From assembly GCA_029907465.1 (NCBI GenBank), contig JARYLV010000002.1:1-64000 (forward strand): DNA of 64,000 nt. The letters run 5' to 3'. This DNA is from Methanomassiliicoccales archaeon (lineage in GTDB: Archaea; Thermoplasmatota; Thermoplasmata; Methanomassiliicoccales; JACIVX01). Positions 36,945 through 46,282 of this stretch are shown here, piece after piece; the stretch's first letter is position 1; each line of letters starts with the position of its first letter. The position numbers and the translations under genes were made by a program. The notes beneath the pieces were generated by a model. It did no database searches, was not told where the DNA came from, and saw only the letters and a list, made by a program, of their open reading frames with translations.

Positions 36945-38135
36945 ATGAGTGGACAGAGCAATGAGGCGAAAAAGATAGTCAAAGAGATCATCGAAGATTT
37001 GAAGCGCGGAAAGAAAGTAGCGGAAGTTAAGGAACGGTTCAAGCAAGTCCTATCCAAAGTTGATAGAGGCGATATTACAATCATTGAAGATGCACTCGTT
37101 AAAGAAGGCGTACCGATCGAGGACGTTAAGAGATTGTGCGAAGTGCACGTGGCAGTCTCGCGTGAAATATCGGATGAGAGGCCCATGGTTGGACCAGGCC
37201 ATCCGATTTTCATTCTATTGGAAGAACACAAATATGTGAAAGATGTCGCAGACGAGATTTCCAGATTGCTTCCTTCATTATTAAAAGAGAATGAGGTAGA
37301 GGAAACAGTCAGGCGTCTCAGAGAAATAGTAGAGCACCTTAAAGAATATAACAAGCATAAGGTCAGAGAAGAGAATGCACTTTTCCCTATGATTGAAAAA
37401 CACGGTGTGACCCAGCCGCCTGCTGTAATGTGGTCTGAACACGATCAGCAGAGAGCACTTATAAAAGAGATTGCTGCACTGCTCAACCAAAATGATGTGT
37501 CCTCATTGGACACGCAGAAACTTGCGTCGGCGCTACGCTCAATCTCGGAAATGGTCATGGCTCATTTCTATAAAGAGGAAAATATACTATTTCCGACCGC
37601 TTTGAAACTCATCAATGAAACCGAATGGAAACAGATCAAAGAATCGATGGACGATCTAGGGTACTGCTACTTCACACCGAGCCAAGCTATTGGCACTGTT
37701 GAAGGGGCAGTAGCTGTCAGAGAAGTCAAAGGTGCCGAGATTACACTCGAAACCGGGACTCTTACACTTGAACAACTGGAGGCTATCTTTGCTCACTTAC
37801 CTATCGACATCACATTCGTCGATGATAAAGACTCGGTGCGATTTTTCAATCAGACCCGTGAAAGGATATTTCCGAGAACAAAGGCCATCATAGGCCGCAA
37901 AGTGCAGAAGTGCCATCCACAGAAGAGTGTTGAAATTGTTGAAAGAATCCTCAATGACTTCAGAGCGGGAGCAAGGGACTCAGCGAAATTCTGGATTCAT
38001 TTGGGGGACAGGTACGTCCTCATACAGTACTTCGCTGTGAGGGGCAAAGACAATAGATACCTTGGTTGCCTCGAAGTGACACAAGATATCGCACCTATAA
38101 AGAAAATAGAGGGTGAAAAGAGACTCCTAGATTAG
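36945..38135 (+). CDS. DUF438-hemerythrin-PAS sensor protein
   Basis: A ~396-residue soluble protein. Residues 1-90 are a DUF438 helical domain (KKIVKEIIEDLKRGKKVAEVKERF and ALVKEGVPIEDVKRLC). A hemerythrin-like helical bundle follows to about 250, with HPIFILLEEHKY, EHLKEYNKHKVREENALFP, EHDQQRALI and MAHFYKEENILFP carrying candidate di-iron His and Glu ligands. The C-terminal ~120 residues are a PAS fold (LPIDITFVDDKDSVRFFNQ, RTKAIIGRKVQKCHP). It probably senses oxygen, NO or redox state. No output domain is fused. GGAGGT six bases before the ATG fixes the start. Confidence 0.9.
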   Translation: MSGQSNEAKKIVKEIIEDLKRGKKVAEVKERFKQVLSKVDRGDITIIEDALVKEGVPIEDVKRLCEVHVAVSREISDERPMVGPGHPIFILLEEHKYVKDVADEISRLLPSLLKENEVEETVRRLREIVEHLKEYNKHKVREENALFPMIEKHGVTQPPAVMWSEHDQQRALIKEIAALLNQNDVSSLDTQKLASALRSISEMVMAHFYKEENILFPTALKLINETEWKQIKESMDDLGYCYFTPSQAIGTVEGAVAVREVKGAEITLETGTLTLEQLEAIFAHLPIDITFVDDKDSVRFFNQTRERIFPRTKAIIGRKVQKCHPQKSVEIVERILNDFRAGARDSAKFWIHLGDRYVLIQYFAVRGKDNRYLGCLEVTQDIAPIKKIEGEKRLLD

Positions 38136-38358
38136 TGGACCAAATGCAATTGAGAATATGGACTAAATAGAGGGGTAAACAACTGCGGGAACCGATATGA
38201 TTAATAGGTGCGATATTTCTATATATGGCCACGTATATAAAACAATACAAGAGGGGCCCGATATTCCAGGATGAAGAGAAGAGGGTCAGCTGATCCCGCT
38301 TGGGACATGATGAACCCTATGAGTGCAGATTTCTGGGCCTCTCATCCATTTTCTCCAA

Positions 38359-38904
38359 CTATTGTCGGAGTCGTCTTACAGCAATGCGTACACCTGGCGA
38401 CTCTCTGTCAACCGCGTAACGTTTCTTTGTAATGATCGACACGACCTGGGAATCATCTGGAATTAATACTTTAGCCAATCCATCCAAAACTGTCCTGACG
38501 AGTTTGTCGACATCAGGCCTTCTTGTATTGAGAATTATCTTTTTCGGGAGACTCTTTGGCCTCTGAAAAACAAACTCAGCTTCGACCTCATATCCAAATC
38601 GCGGATCAGGGGAATAAAAGGATACCGCTCTCTTTTCATTCGCGTGTTGCGCTTCCGTTGCGATCCTCAGCTGCCATTTTTTCGTGTCCTTGTTGCCATG
38701 TATCGTTACAACCCTGTCAATTTTCTTCACGTAATAAGAGCGGGTACTTCCCTGGGGCTTCGGGTCTCCGCAAACAAAAAATTCGATAAAGTCCTCATTC
38801 TCATCTGGAGGCAGATAATGATCGATGTCGTCAGCTGGACTCGCTTCATATGCCTGATCCATCTGCCCATCCTTGTTTTCACGGCCAGCCATTATGAGGG
38901 ACAC
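38359..38904 (-). CDS. RusA-like Holliday junction resolvase
   Basis: A 181-residue protein whose last ~140 residues match RusA-type endonucleases. Seen: FFVCGDPKPQGSTRS, the basic stretch KKIDRVVTIHG, NKDTKKWQLRIATEA and the catalytic RRPDVDKLVRTVLDGLAKVL-type segment with paired Asp residues, then PDDSQVV. RusA resolves Holliday junctions and is mostly found in phages and prophages, while archaea normally use Hjc. The first ~40 residues are acidic and not conserved. The GTG start directly follows the stop of the membrane glycosyltransferase gene (TGAGTG); an ATG five codons in is also possible. Confidence 0.82.
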   Translation of the reverse strand: MSLIMAGRENKDGQMDQAYEASPADDIDHYLPPDENEDFIEFFVCGDPKPQGSTRSYYVKKIDRVVTIHGNKDTKKWQLRIATEAQHANEKRAVSFYSPDPRFGYEVEAEFVFQRPKSLPKKIILNTRRPDVDKLVRTVLDGLAKVLIPDDSQVVSIITKKRYAVDRESPGVRIAVRRLRQ

Positions 38905-40170
38905 TCAGTTTGACGAACCATTAAACTTTCTATTGGTAGATATTTGAGACTTTTCATATTCCGTGTTTCTTTCAATAAAGGGCGTTGTCCTGAGAGCGAG
39001 CCTAACGGTATCAAGGAGCATGACTGTCCCGATGAACACGAGAATAAACCCTGCAATCCAGCTCCAAGGGTAATCAAACAACGGAACCCCATTGACATTA
39101 TTCTTGCTGAATGCTAAAGCCGCAAAAAATGGGACGTAGGTGGTAAAACAACGGAACGCCACTTTTTTGTTCTCGACCGCCCACACGATCAGCATTAGAA
39201 TCGGAAAGATGTAGTATCCCATTGCAGTCCTCGGATAAAACAGAAGAAATGCCACAACAATAACAAGAGTCCCGCTCCAAAAGCCGAGTTTTTTCTTTGC
39301 TACGTAATAAATCGAGATTGACAGCGCAATAGCGAGTGTGATCAGGAGAACGCTACGAGGGATGGAGAGGCCGCCCATCGCAAGAAACCCCCATAAACTA
39401 TCCCCGCCCGCAGGGCCAGTACCCCCTTCTAGAAAATAATAACTGGGGAAGGACAGAAACTCGCCAGGTGTAACGATCAAAAAAGGTATGGAAATCACAA
39501 TAGAAACAATGACGATAATCAAAAGATGGGCCAAGCGCTCCCGCCGCTTTTTTACAGCGAGAAACAAACTTGGATAAAGCATCACCGAAAACACCTTGGT
39601 CCAAATGCCAATTGCAACCAGCGCTGCTGATAGTTTGAAACGCCTGTGAAGAGCCAAAATCGCTGAAAGGAAGAAAAGAAAAACGACGATCGATTCATCT
39701 TGTATACCAAAAGTCGATTCAACCGTTTCAAATGGTACTGCATAAATGAGGAGTGCACACGCAAAAGCCTTGTAATCATCCCATTTTCTCAACCCATAGT
39801 AAAACAAAAGTGCAGTTAAAATCTGATATGAAGAAAAATAGATTTCGTAGATCCAGTCTTCACCGCCGAGTAACTGGGCGGGTAGCATAAAATAAACGAT
39901 GAGGGGTGGAGACTCGCATCTGATGTCGCGATAAAGCCATCCTCCGTCGAGCACGGTCTGAGTCCGTTCCCTGTAATAAGGAACATCTGGCGTGGGTCCG
40001 ACAATCTCTGTTAATGGCTCCCTTACAATCAGTTGATCGACCGTGATGAGGGCGCCGAGATAGACGATACCGACTAAAAGAATCACATATGCTCTTCTAT
40101 CGGGTTCAACCGAGCGCAATTTTTCCTGAAGGGCGTCTAGTTTTTTGTTCAATACCTGATTATATGACAC
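38905..40170 (-). CDS. GT-C type membrane glycosyltransferase
   Basis: A 421-residue polytopic protein with about ten hydrophobic segments and a Lys/Arg-rich N terminus. The first lumenal loop, DVPYYRERTQTVLDGGWLYRDIRCESPPLIVYF, resembles the acidic active-site loop of GT-C (DUF2029/mannosyltransferase-like) enzymes that use lipid-linked sugars. WTKVFSVMLYPSLFLAVK and later DYPWSWIAGFILVF lie in membrane segments. It likely glycosylates a lipid or surface protein. Its stop codon is directly followed by the rusA-like start, so the two are one transcript despite unrelated roles. Confidence 0.75.
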   Translation of the reverse strand: MSYNQVLNKKLDALQEKLRSVEPDRRAYVILLVGIVYLGALITVDQLIVREPLTEIVGPTPDVPYYRERTQTVLDGGWLYRDIRCESPPLIVYFMLPAQLLGGEDWIYEIYFSSYQILTALLFYYGLRKWDDYKAFACALLIYAVPFETVESTFGIQDESIVVFLFFLSAILALHRRFKLSAALVAIGIWTKVFSVMLYPSLFLAVKKRRERLAHLLIIVIVSIVISIPFLIVTPGEFLSFPSYYFLEGGTGPAGGDSLWGFLAMGGLSIPRSVLLITLAIALSISIYYVAKKKLGFWSGTLVIVVAFLLFYPRTAMGYYIFPILMLIVWAVENKKVAFRCFTTYVPFFAALAFSKNNVNGVPLFDYPWSWIAGFILVFIGTVMLLDTVRLALRTTPFIERNTEYEKSQISTNRKFNGSSN

Positions 40171-40269
40171 GACTCCTCACCTCTCCCATTTATTAGGACA
40201 CGACTGCTTGTTTGATGTGCTGTATCCTCTTTGGCAATCACCGCGGCCTTTCAATCCCAGTCCTGTTTG

Positions 40270-41589
40270 TCATGGGGAAAGACGATTTCTGTCCCTCGGG
40301 AAGAGAATCGTCTCCCTGATATTCGGGAGGTTCAACATCTTCTGGATGAGGCGCTCTAGCCCTATCCCCCACCCTCCATGAGGTGGCATCCCATATGCAA
40401 ATGCATTCAAGTAAAATTCAAACGACGCAACATTAAGTCCCTTTTTCGTCATTCTCTCAACAAGTCGGTCATAACGATGCTCTCGTTGACCTCCCGACGC
40501 AATTTCCTGGCCCTTATAATCAAGGTCAAATGAATGGGAAAAGGGCGTGCCGTCCTTTTCCATAATATAGAAAGGTTTCAGTTTCTCTGGATACTCGATT
40601 ATCCAATACATCTCATAACCCTTGGACATCATCACCTCGCCAAGTAGCTTCTCCTCTTCTGTACCGATATCCTCCCCTTCCTCAATATCTCTACCCTCTG
40701 ATGATAGAATATCTAGAACTTCAGTATACGTAAGTACAGGATAGGGGGACCTGGGGATAGTGACGGTTGTCCCGATCAGCTCGATGAGATCCTTGCAAGA
40801 ATCAGCGATATTTTTGATCACGTATTGCATACAGCCCTCGATTACATTTAAAACGTCTCGTTGAGAGTCGATAAATGCCATTTCTCCATCAAAGCTGATG
40901 AATTCAGAGACATGCCTTACCGTGTCGGAAGGCTCAGCACGAAATGCTGGCGCAATTTCATACACACGATCAAGGCCGGTTGACATGAGCATTTGTTTAT
41001 AGAGTTGCGGACTCTGCGCAAGATAGGCAATCTTATCGAAGTACTGGATGGGGAATAGAGTTGCACCCCCTTCTGCTCCGGATGCAACAATCTTCGGCGT
41101 GAAAACTTCAACAAAGTCATTATCTACAAGATATTTATCGATAAGCTGCGCCACGATCGATTTGATCTGAAAAATGGCCCTTATTTCCGGTTTTCTTAAA
41201 TCAAGGAACCTGTTGTTGAATCTTGTTTCCATCTCAACGTTCACTTTATCGACAACCCCCATGGGCAGGGGCGCCATCGCTTTGCTGAGGATCTCGCAGC
41301 TTTTCGGAACGATTTCAAACCCCATTCTCGCCTGCTTACTTTCTTTAACAGTGCCGTAAATGGACACTACGGATTCCCTGGTGATTCCAGTGAGTGTTTC
41401 ATACAAATCCTGAGGAGTGTCTTTTTTCCGCATGGCAATCTGAAGGGTACCATATCTATCCCTCAAAATAACAAACGAAATGCCACCGAGATTCCTGATT
41501 TCCTGCACCCATCCCCTGACAACGACTTCCTTCCCCAGATCACTAGCGCTTATCGACCTCGAACTCCTCAACATCGATTGTCCGTTCAT
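40270..41589 (-). CDS. aspS: Aspartyl-tRNA synthetase (archaeal, probably non-discriminating)
   Basis: A 439-residue class II synthetase of the archaeal type. The N-terminal OB fold has VVVRGWVQEIRNLGGISFVILRDRYG for anticodon binding. Motif 1 lies around FRFQSI-like FNNRFLDLRKPEI; motif 2 is YEIAPAFRAEPSDTVRHVSEF; motif 3 is GGWGIGLERLIQKML. The flipping-loop region FTPKIVASGAEGGATLFP is typical. Archaeal AspRS without a separate AsnRS often also charges tRNA-Asn. Whether this one does cannot be judged without the rest of the genome. A second in-frame ATG (MLRSS) lies five codons in. Confidence 0.95.
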   Translation of the reverse strand: MNGQSMLRSSRSISASDLGKEVVVRGWVQEIRNLGGISFVILRDRYGTLQIAMRKKDTPQDLYETLTGITRESVVSIYGTVKESKQARMGFEIVPKSCEILSKAMAPLPMGVVDKVNVEMETRFNNRFLDLRKPEIRAIFQIKSIVAQLIDKYLVDNDFVEVFTPKIVASGAEGGATLFPIQYFDKIAYLAQSPQLYKQMLMSTGLDRVYEIAPAFRAEPSDTVRHVSEFISFDGEMAFIDSQRDVLNVIEGCMQYVIKNIADSCKDLIELIGTTVTIPRSPYPVLTYTEVLDILSSEGRDIEEGEDIGTEEEKLLGEVMMSKGYEMYWIIEYPEKLKPFYIMEKDGTPFSHSFDLDYKGQEIASGGQREHRYDRLVERMTKKGLNVASFEFYLNAFAYGMPPHGGWGIGLERLIQKMLNLPNIRETILFPRDRNRLSP

Positions 41590-41767
41590 CTCAATACCGT
41601 GCCGGAAATGTGTTCCCGGAATATATAAATGGTAAAGTCTGCGAGAAATCCGAGGAACTTTGGATTGAAGGATACAAGTTGATAGAGAACTTCACAACGC
41701 CAGATTTGAATTTCAATTTAAACAAAAACCGAAAACAATAATATCCTTTCGTTCCATAACACATCTC

Positions 41768-41998
41768 ATGTCTCCAAAAGTAGATATCGATAGGGAAGAA
41801 TGTACTGGCTGTGGCCTCTGCTATAATGACGAGTGCCCAGAAGTTTTTGTTGAGGGTGACGATGGCCTTTCAGATGTCCAAGAAAAATATCGTGCAGGTG
41901 AGCCGGGACAGGGGCAGATTCCAGAGGAATTAAAAGACTGCGCAAAGAGAGCAGCAGAGGCTTGTCCTGTTAACGCAATCGTGGTGCTGGAAGATTAA
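41768..41998 (+). CDS. Single-cluster [4Fe-4S]/[3Fe-4S] ferredoxin
   Basis: A 76-residue ferredoxin with CTGCGLCYNDECPEVF at residues 12-27 and a final cysteine in AAEACPVNAI near 66. The first motif is C-x2-C-x2-C-x4-C, one residue longer than the usual x3. The cysteine in LKDCAKRA is extra and may form a disulfide with it. An acidic, glycine-rich insert (EGDDGLSDVQEKYRAGEPGQGQIPEE) lies between. It should carry low-potential electrons. It is a single gene next to the fbp-tpiA pair. Confidence 0.88.
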   Translation: MSPKVDIDREECTGCGLCYNDECPEVFVEGDDGLSDVQEKYRAGEPGQGQIPEELKDCAKRAAEACPVNAIVVLED

Positions 41999-42180
41999 AT
42001 CGTTCGAATGTATCACCTTTTTTTAATCCTTTTTCGACGATAAAGTCTAGCGAGTTAAACCCAAATTTAGAAGTATAGAATGAGCATGCACTGCTATCTT
42101 TACTGTCTAAAACAGCAACACAATGTAAATGTTTTATACAGACGGTTGTATTTTCGGATTGCAGAGGATTGGGATTGGAA

Positions 42181-43323
42181 ATGACGAACAAAGTCACAGT
42201 TTCTGTTATAAAAGCGGATGTCGGATCGGTTGCTGGACACTCTCGTCCCCACCCAAAGATGATGGAGAAATGCAGGGAAACATTGATGAATGGCGTCAAG
42301 AGCGGTGTAATCGAGGACTTTTATGTCACGAGAGTTGGCGATGATATCAATCTCTTCATATCTCACCGAAGGGGTGAAAACAACAGCGAAGTTCATCATC
42401 TAGCCTGGGAAGCTTTTCAAGAAGCTGCCCGAATTGCAAAGGATATGAGGTTATATGCGGCTGGCCAGGACATTCTAAAGGAGGCGTTTAGTGGCAACAT
42501 TAGGGGAGCGGGGCCTGGGGCTGCGGAAATGGAGTTTACAGAAAGACCGTCAGAGCCGGTGCTGTTTTTTATGGCTGATAAGACTGAACCTTCCTCGTTT
42601 TCGCTCCCACTGGCGAGAATCTTCATGGACCCGTTCACTACAACAGGCCTCGTAATCGACCCTCGTGTACACCTCGGGTTCAAATTTGAAATTGTCGATC
42701 TATATGAATCAAAGAAGATAATCATGAGTGCACCCGAGGAGAGCTATGACATTTTAAGCCTCCTGGGCGATACAACCAGATACGCGATTAAGAGAGTTTA
42801 CAGCAGGATCGATGAAATTGGTATAGCGGCTGTCGTTAGCACGGAGAAACTCAATTTTGCCGCTGGAAAATATGTCGGAAAGGATGATCCCGTCATGATC
42901 GTTCGCTGTCAAAGCGGATTGCCAGCGGTTGGAGAGGTACTACAACCCTTCATGTTCCCGCAGCTCGTAGCTGGATGGATGCGCGGTTCCCATTACGGTG
43001 CTTGGTATCCATGTTCAGTCGAGGACTCTGATCCCTCATTCTTCGATGGCCCGCCACGCATCGTTTGCCTCGGCTTCCAAATAAGTAATGGAAGATTTCA
43101 AGGTGTTGAAGAACCAGGTTCGCCGGCTGGCGTCCACACGCCTATTGATTATTTTGCTGGAAGCGTTTGGGATGAGGCAAGAAGAAGAGCCATCAGAGTA
43201 AGCGTCTACATGAGAGGACATGGACCATTCATGCCGGGTATTTTATCTCCTGAGGAAATGGAATACACAACGAAGCCGTCTGTTCTGAAGAAGCTCAAGG
43301 AAAGGATGGTCGATGCCGACTAA
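42181..43323 (+). CDS. fbp: Bifunctional fructose-1,6-bisphosphate aldolase/phosphatase
   Basis: A ~380-residue archaeal FBPA/P that joins triose phosphates and dephosphorylates the product to fructose 6-phosphate, driving gluconeogenesis. Seen: TVSVIKADVGSVAGHSRPHPKM with metal-ligand Asp and His, GDDINLFISHRRG, AAGQDILKEAFSGNIRGAGPG, EFTERPSEP, DPFTTTGLVIDPRVHLGF and GSHYGAWYPCSVEDSDPSFFDGPPR. The ATG at 42181 is chosen over a TTG 12 bases upstream; a TATA-like TTTATA lies at 42132-42137. The 3' end overlaps tpiA by 11 bases. Confidence 0.95.
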   Translation: MTNKVTVSVIKADVGSVAGHSRPHPKMMEKCRETLMNGVKSGVIEDFYVTRVGDDINLFISHRRGENNSEVHHLAWEAFQEAARIAKDMRLYAAGQDILKEAFSGNIRGAGPGAAEMEFTERPSEPVLFFMADKTEPSSFSLPLARIFMDPFTTTGLVIDPRVHLGFKFEIVDLYESKKIIMSAPEESYDILSLLGDTTRYAIKRVYSRIDEIGIAAVVSTEKLNFAAGKYVGKDDPVMIVRCQSGLPAVGEVLQPFMFPQLVAGWMRGSHYGAWYPCSVEDSDPSFFDGPPRIVCLGFQISNGRFQGVEEPGSPAGVHTPIDYFAGSVWDEARRRAIRVSVYMRGHGPFMPGILSPEEMEYTTKPSVLKKLKERMVDAD

Positions 43324-43993
43324 GATCTCGACTCCAGCGATCGTCGTTAACTTCAAAACGTACAAAGAGGTGGAAGGCTATCGGGCTCTTTCGATTGCAA
43401 GGACCTGTCAAGAAGTTTCAAAGAGTATGGGTGTTTGTATCCCGGTGTGCCCCCCTATCGTCGAGCTCTCATTGATCGCCTCTTCGGTAAACATCCCTGT
43501 CCTATCCCAACATGTGGATCCGATTGATGCTGGAGCGCAAACGGGATGGGTTACCCCATCGAGCGTTAAAGCGGCCGGAGCGGCTGGTTCCTTACTGAAC
43601 CATTCAGAAAGGAAGATGATCTTCTCCGACATCGCAAAGGCAATTTCTATGTGCAGGGAAGCTGGTCTCCAAACCATCGCCTGCGCAGACACAGCTGAAG
43701 CGGCGGGTGCAATTGCATTCTTCAGACCAGACTTTATTGCGGTGGAACCTCCGGAGTTGATTGGCGGGGATGTGTCGGTCACGACTGCTAAGCCCGATAT
43801 CGTCACTAACGCGATCGCCTCAGTGAAAAGAGTTAACGAAAAAATACCAGTATTTTGTGGTGCAGGGGTTAAGACAGGAGAAGACGTCAAAAAGGCTATT
43901 GAACTTGGAGCAGACGGGGTGTTATTAGCCTCTGGTGTAGTCAAATCCTCTGATGTAAGGGGCTCTCTTGAAAATCTAATCAGGTATCTTTGA
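43313..43993 (+). CDS. tpiA: Triosephosphate isomerase
   Basis: A 226-residue archaeal-type TIM (bacterial ones are about 250). Seen: VVNFKTYKE with the catalytic Lys; VLSQHVDP; LLNHSERK with the catalytic His; the catalytic Glu in AVEPPELIG; PVFCGAGVKTGEDVKKAIELGADGVLLASGV for phosphate binding. It interconverts the two triose phosphates used by FBPA/P, so the 11-base overlap with that gene makes metabolic sense. The ATG start lies within the end of fbp. Confidence 0.96.
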   Translation: MPTKISTPAIVVNFKTYKEVEGYRALSIARTCQEVSKSMGVCIPVCPPIVELSLIASSVNIPVLSQHVDPIDAGAQTGWVTPSSVKAAGAAGSLLNHSERKMIFSDIAKAISMCREAGLQTIACADTAEAAGAIAFFRPDFIAVEPPELIGGDVSVTTAKPDIVTNAIASVKRVNEKIPVFCGAGVKTGEDVKKAIELGADGVLLASGVVKSSDVRGSLENLIRYL

Positions 43994-44143
43994 ATGCAAT
44001 TTCCATTTACACGGAGATCATTTTCAGCGCCCTCCTCCTATTGTTCAAAAACGGTCCAATGAGTGACATCTAAATCAGATCTAGAGAAGATTAAGATTAA
44101 CTGTATACGGCTTAATTAAAATCTGGATTCTCGATTTGAATCA

Positions 44144-46282
44144 ATGATGAGAGGCCGAAAAACCTCATTCACCTCAGTCCTCCTCCCCCTCCTAATTCTT
44201 GGCCTCTCGTCTTCTCAATTACTGATTTCATACGATATTCAAAATTCCGAAATGGATGACGATGATCAGTCTTGCTCAGAATTTTCTCAACTGATGGCAG
44301 AAACTTGCGAAATCAAAGGAGAAACAGATGATACATCAGTCGTTTCAAGAAACCCCTTTTGTTTACTTATTACGGAAATTGCTCCTTCCTTTTTCTCTGA
44401 ATACGTCGTCATTGGTAATCCACTCGATATGGATATTTCTCTCCTGGACTGGTCGATCTCAGATCGAGAGGGTCAATTGAAATTCGCAATCGATTTTATG
44501 ATCAAAGGAAATGAAGAAATTATCCTGACCTGGAATAGATCCTCAGTTGAAAACATCTACCCTCAAAAAAGAGTTATCGAAATCAATGAAGCTAATTTTT
44601 TGAAGTCCGGTAGATTTCAACTAGCTGATATTGGCGACGAGGTCCTTCTCATCGATCGAGAAGGGCATGTCGTTGACGTTATCACCTATGGAAATTCCGC
44701 GTATACGGGAAGTGGCTGGGATGGCGATCCAGTCTCAAAAATAGGAAACAAAGAAGCCGCGATCAGGCGCCAGCCCTGGCCAGATACGAACACATCTACT
44801 GATTGGCGAATTGAGCCGCCAGGGCGATCACATCTTTCTGGAATAGAGAGGTCCGGAGTAATCGAACCATTTGTGGCGCCTGAAGAGGCAAGGACAAGGA
44901 TCATCCGAGAATTGAAACACGCCGCCCGATCAGTGAAGGTGTCCCTTTATGAATTAAACGATAAACTGATTGTAGAAGAACTTTGCAACTGTTCAATGAG
45001 AGGCTTGGACGTTCGTGTTTTACTTGAGGGACAACCGGTTGGTGGCCTGTCTAGGAATACAGCAGAAAGCGTCATGAAATTAATCGATTGTGGGGCTCAA
45101 GTCCACTTCTTAGTTTCAAACAATGGGTTTAAAAGATACAAATATCTCCATAACAAGTATGCCATCTTAGACGAGCGGCGGATAATCGTCATGTCAGAAA
45201 ACTGGGTTACAGAAGGGCTTGACAATAATCGGGGCTGGGGGGTCACAGTTGAGGATCAAACACTTGCATCATATTTTTCTCAGATGTTTGAAGAAGATTT
45301 TCGTCTCTCAATGGCAGATATTTGCACCGCTCAAGAATATCTTTCACTTTCCGGAAATACTGGAGCTCAAATGACAGCAGAAAGCGCTTTATATATGAGT
45401 TCCCAGGGGACATTGAGCGATATCTCGGTGTTCAGGGGGATCGTAAGACCGATCGTTTCTCCCGATTTCTCTTATGGCCGTTTGATTGAACTCATCAATA
45501 ACGCCAAATCAAGAATCCTCATCGAACAATTCTACTGCGATCCTTGCTGGCTAAATGATAGTGAGATCTTATCTTCAATTCTTATCGCTGCAAATCGAGG
45601 GATTACCGTGCGGTTCTTGCTCGATTCTTCGTGGTTCAACGCACAGAATGGGAAAGATAATGTTGCAGTCTGCCAGAAGTTGAATGAAATCGGAGAATCA
45701 TTATCAGCCGACTTTGAGACGAGACTTGTCTCTCAGTATCAACCATTCAGACTCCTTCACAATAAAGGGATCATTATAGACGATACCGTTGTTGTTTCGA
45801 GCATGAACTGGGTAAATACTTCGTTCTGGGACAATAGAGAAGTCGGTTTGGAAATCAAATCACGAGAGGTTGCTGAATACTTTGCCACCTTGTTCTGGAA
45901 AGACTGGAGTATTGACCCATATCCCCCAGTAATAGTAGTCCCGTGGAAATTGATCAATGTTACAGCTGGAACCCTCATTGTTTTTGATGCGTCGGCTTCG
46001 TATGACAATTCCAGAATCTTAAGGTATCTATGGGATTTAGGGGGTGACGGAATCGTTGAGTGGAATGGAACGAGGTGGCTAACGACGCTGGAGCCAGGAA
46101 GAAAGGTTGTCATTCTCACATTGGCTGATGCGTATAACAATACCGCTAGCACTAAAATATACCTAAATGTAAAGCCAGCCGATCAGGAGAGAAGTTCAAA
46201 CGTAGCAGTAGGTGCAATGCTAACTGGAGGTTGTGGAACTATCTTATATTTCGTATACAAAAAGATTAAGTCAACCAGATGA
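44144..46282 (+). CDS. Secreted lamin-tail / double phospholipase D / PKD-domain protein
   Basis: A 712-residue cell-surface protein. Residues 1-33 are a signal peptide (basic start, then LLPLLILGLSSSQLLI). Residues ~65-200 form a lamin-tail-type beta domain (LLITEIAPSFFSEYVVIGNP, SLLDWSISD). Two phospholipase D modules follow, each with an intact H-x-K-x4-D motif: HNKYAILD near 335 and HNKGIIID near 539. A PKD-like Ig domain (GTLIVFDASASYDNSRILRYLWDLGGDG) near 610-680 and a C-terminal membrane anchor complete it. The PLD pair probably cuts phosphodiesters of DNA or lipids outside the cell. Confidence 0.85.
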   Translation: MMRGRKTSFTSVLLPLLILGLSSSQLLISYDIQNSEMDDDDQSCSEFSQLMAETCEIKGETDDTSVVSRNPFCLLITEIAPSFFSEYVVIGNPLDMDISLLDWSISDREGQLKFAIDFMIKGNEEIILTWNRSSVENIYPQKRVIEINEANFLKSGRFQLADIGDEVLLIDREGHVVDVITYGNSAYTGSGWDGDPVSKIGNKEAAIRRQPWPDTNTSTDWRIEPPGRSHLSGIERSGVIEPFVAPEEARTRIIRELKHAARSVKVSLYELNDKLIVEELCNCSMRGLDVRVLLEGQPVGGLSRNTAESVMKLIDCGAQVHFLVSNNGFKRYKYLHNKYAILDERRIIVMSENWVTEGLDNNRGWGVTVEDQTLASYFSQMFEEDFRLSMADICTAQEYLSLSGNTGAQMTAESALYMSSQGTLSDISVFRGIVRPIVSPDFSYGRLIELINNAKSRILIEQFYCDPCWLNDSEILSSILIAANRGITVRFLLDSSWFNAQNGKDNVAVCQKLNEIGESLSADFETRLVSQYQPFRLLHNKGIIIDDTVVVSSMNWVNTSFWDNREVGLEIKSREVAEYFATLFWKDWSIDPYPPVIVVPWKLINVTAGTLIVFDASASYDNSRILRYLWDLGGDGIVEWNGTRWLTTLEPGRKVVILTLADAYNNTASTKIYLNVKPADQERSSNVAVGAMLTGGCGTILYFVYKKIKSTR

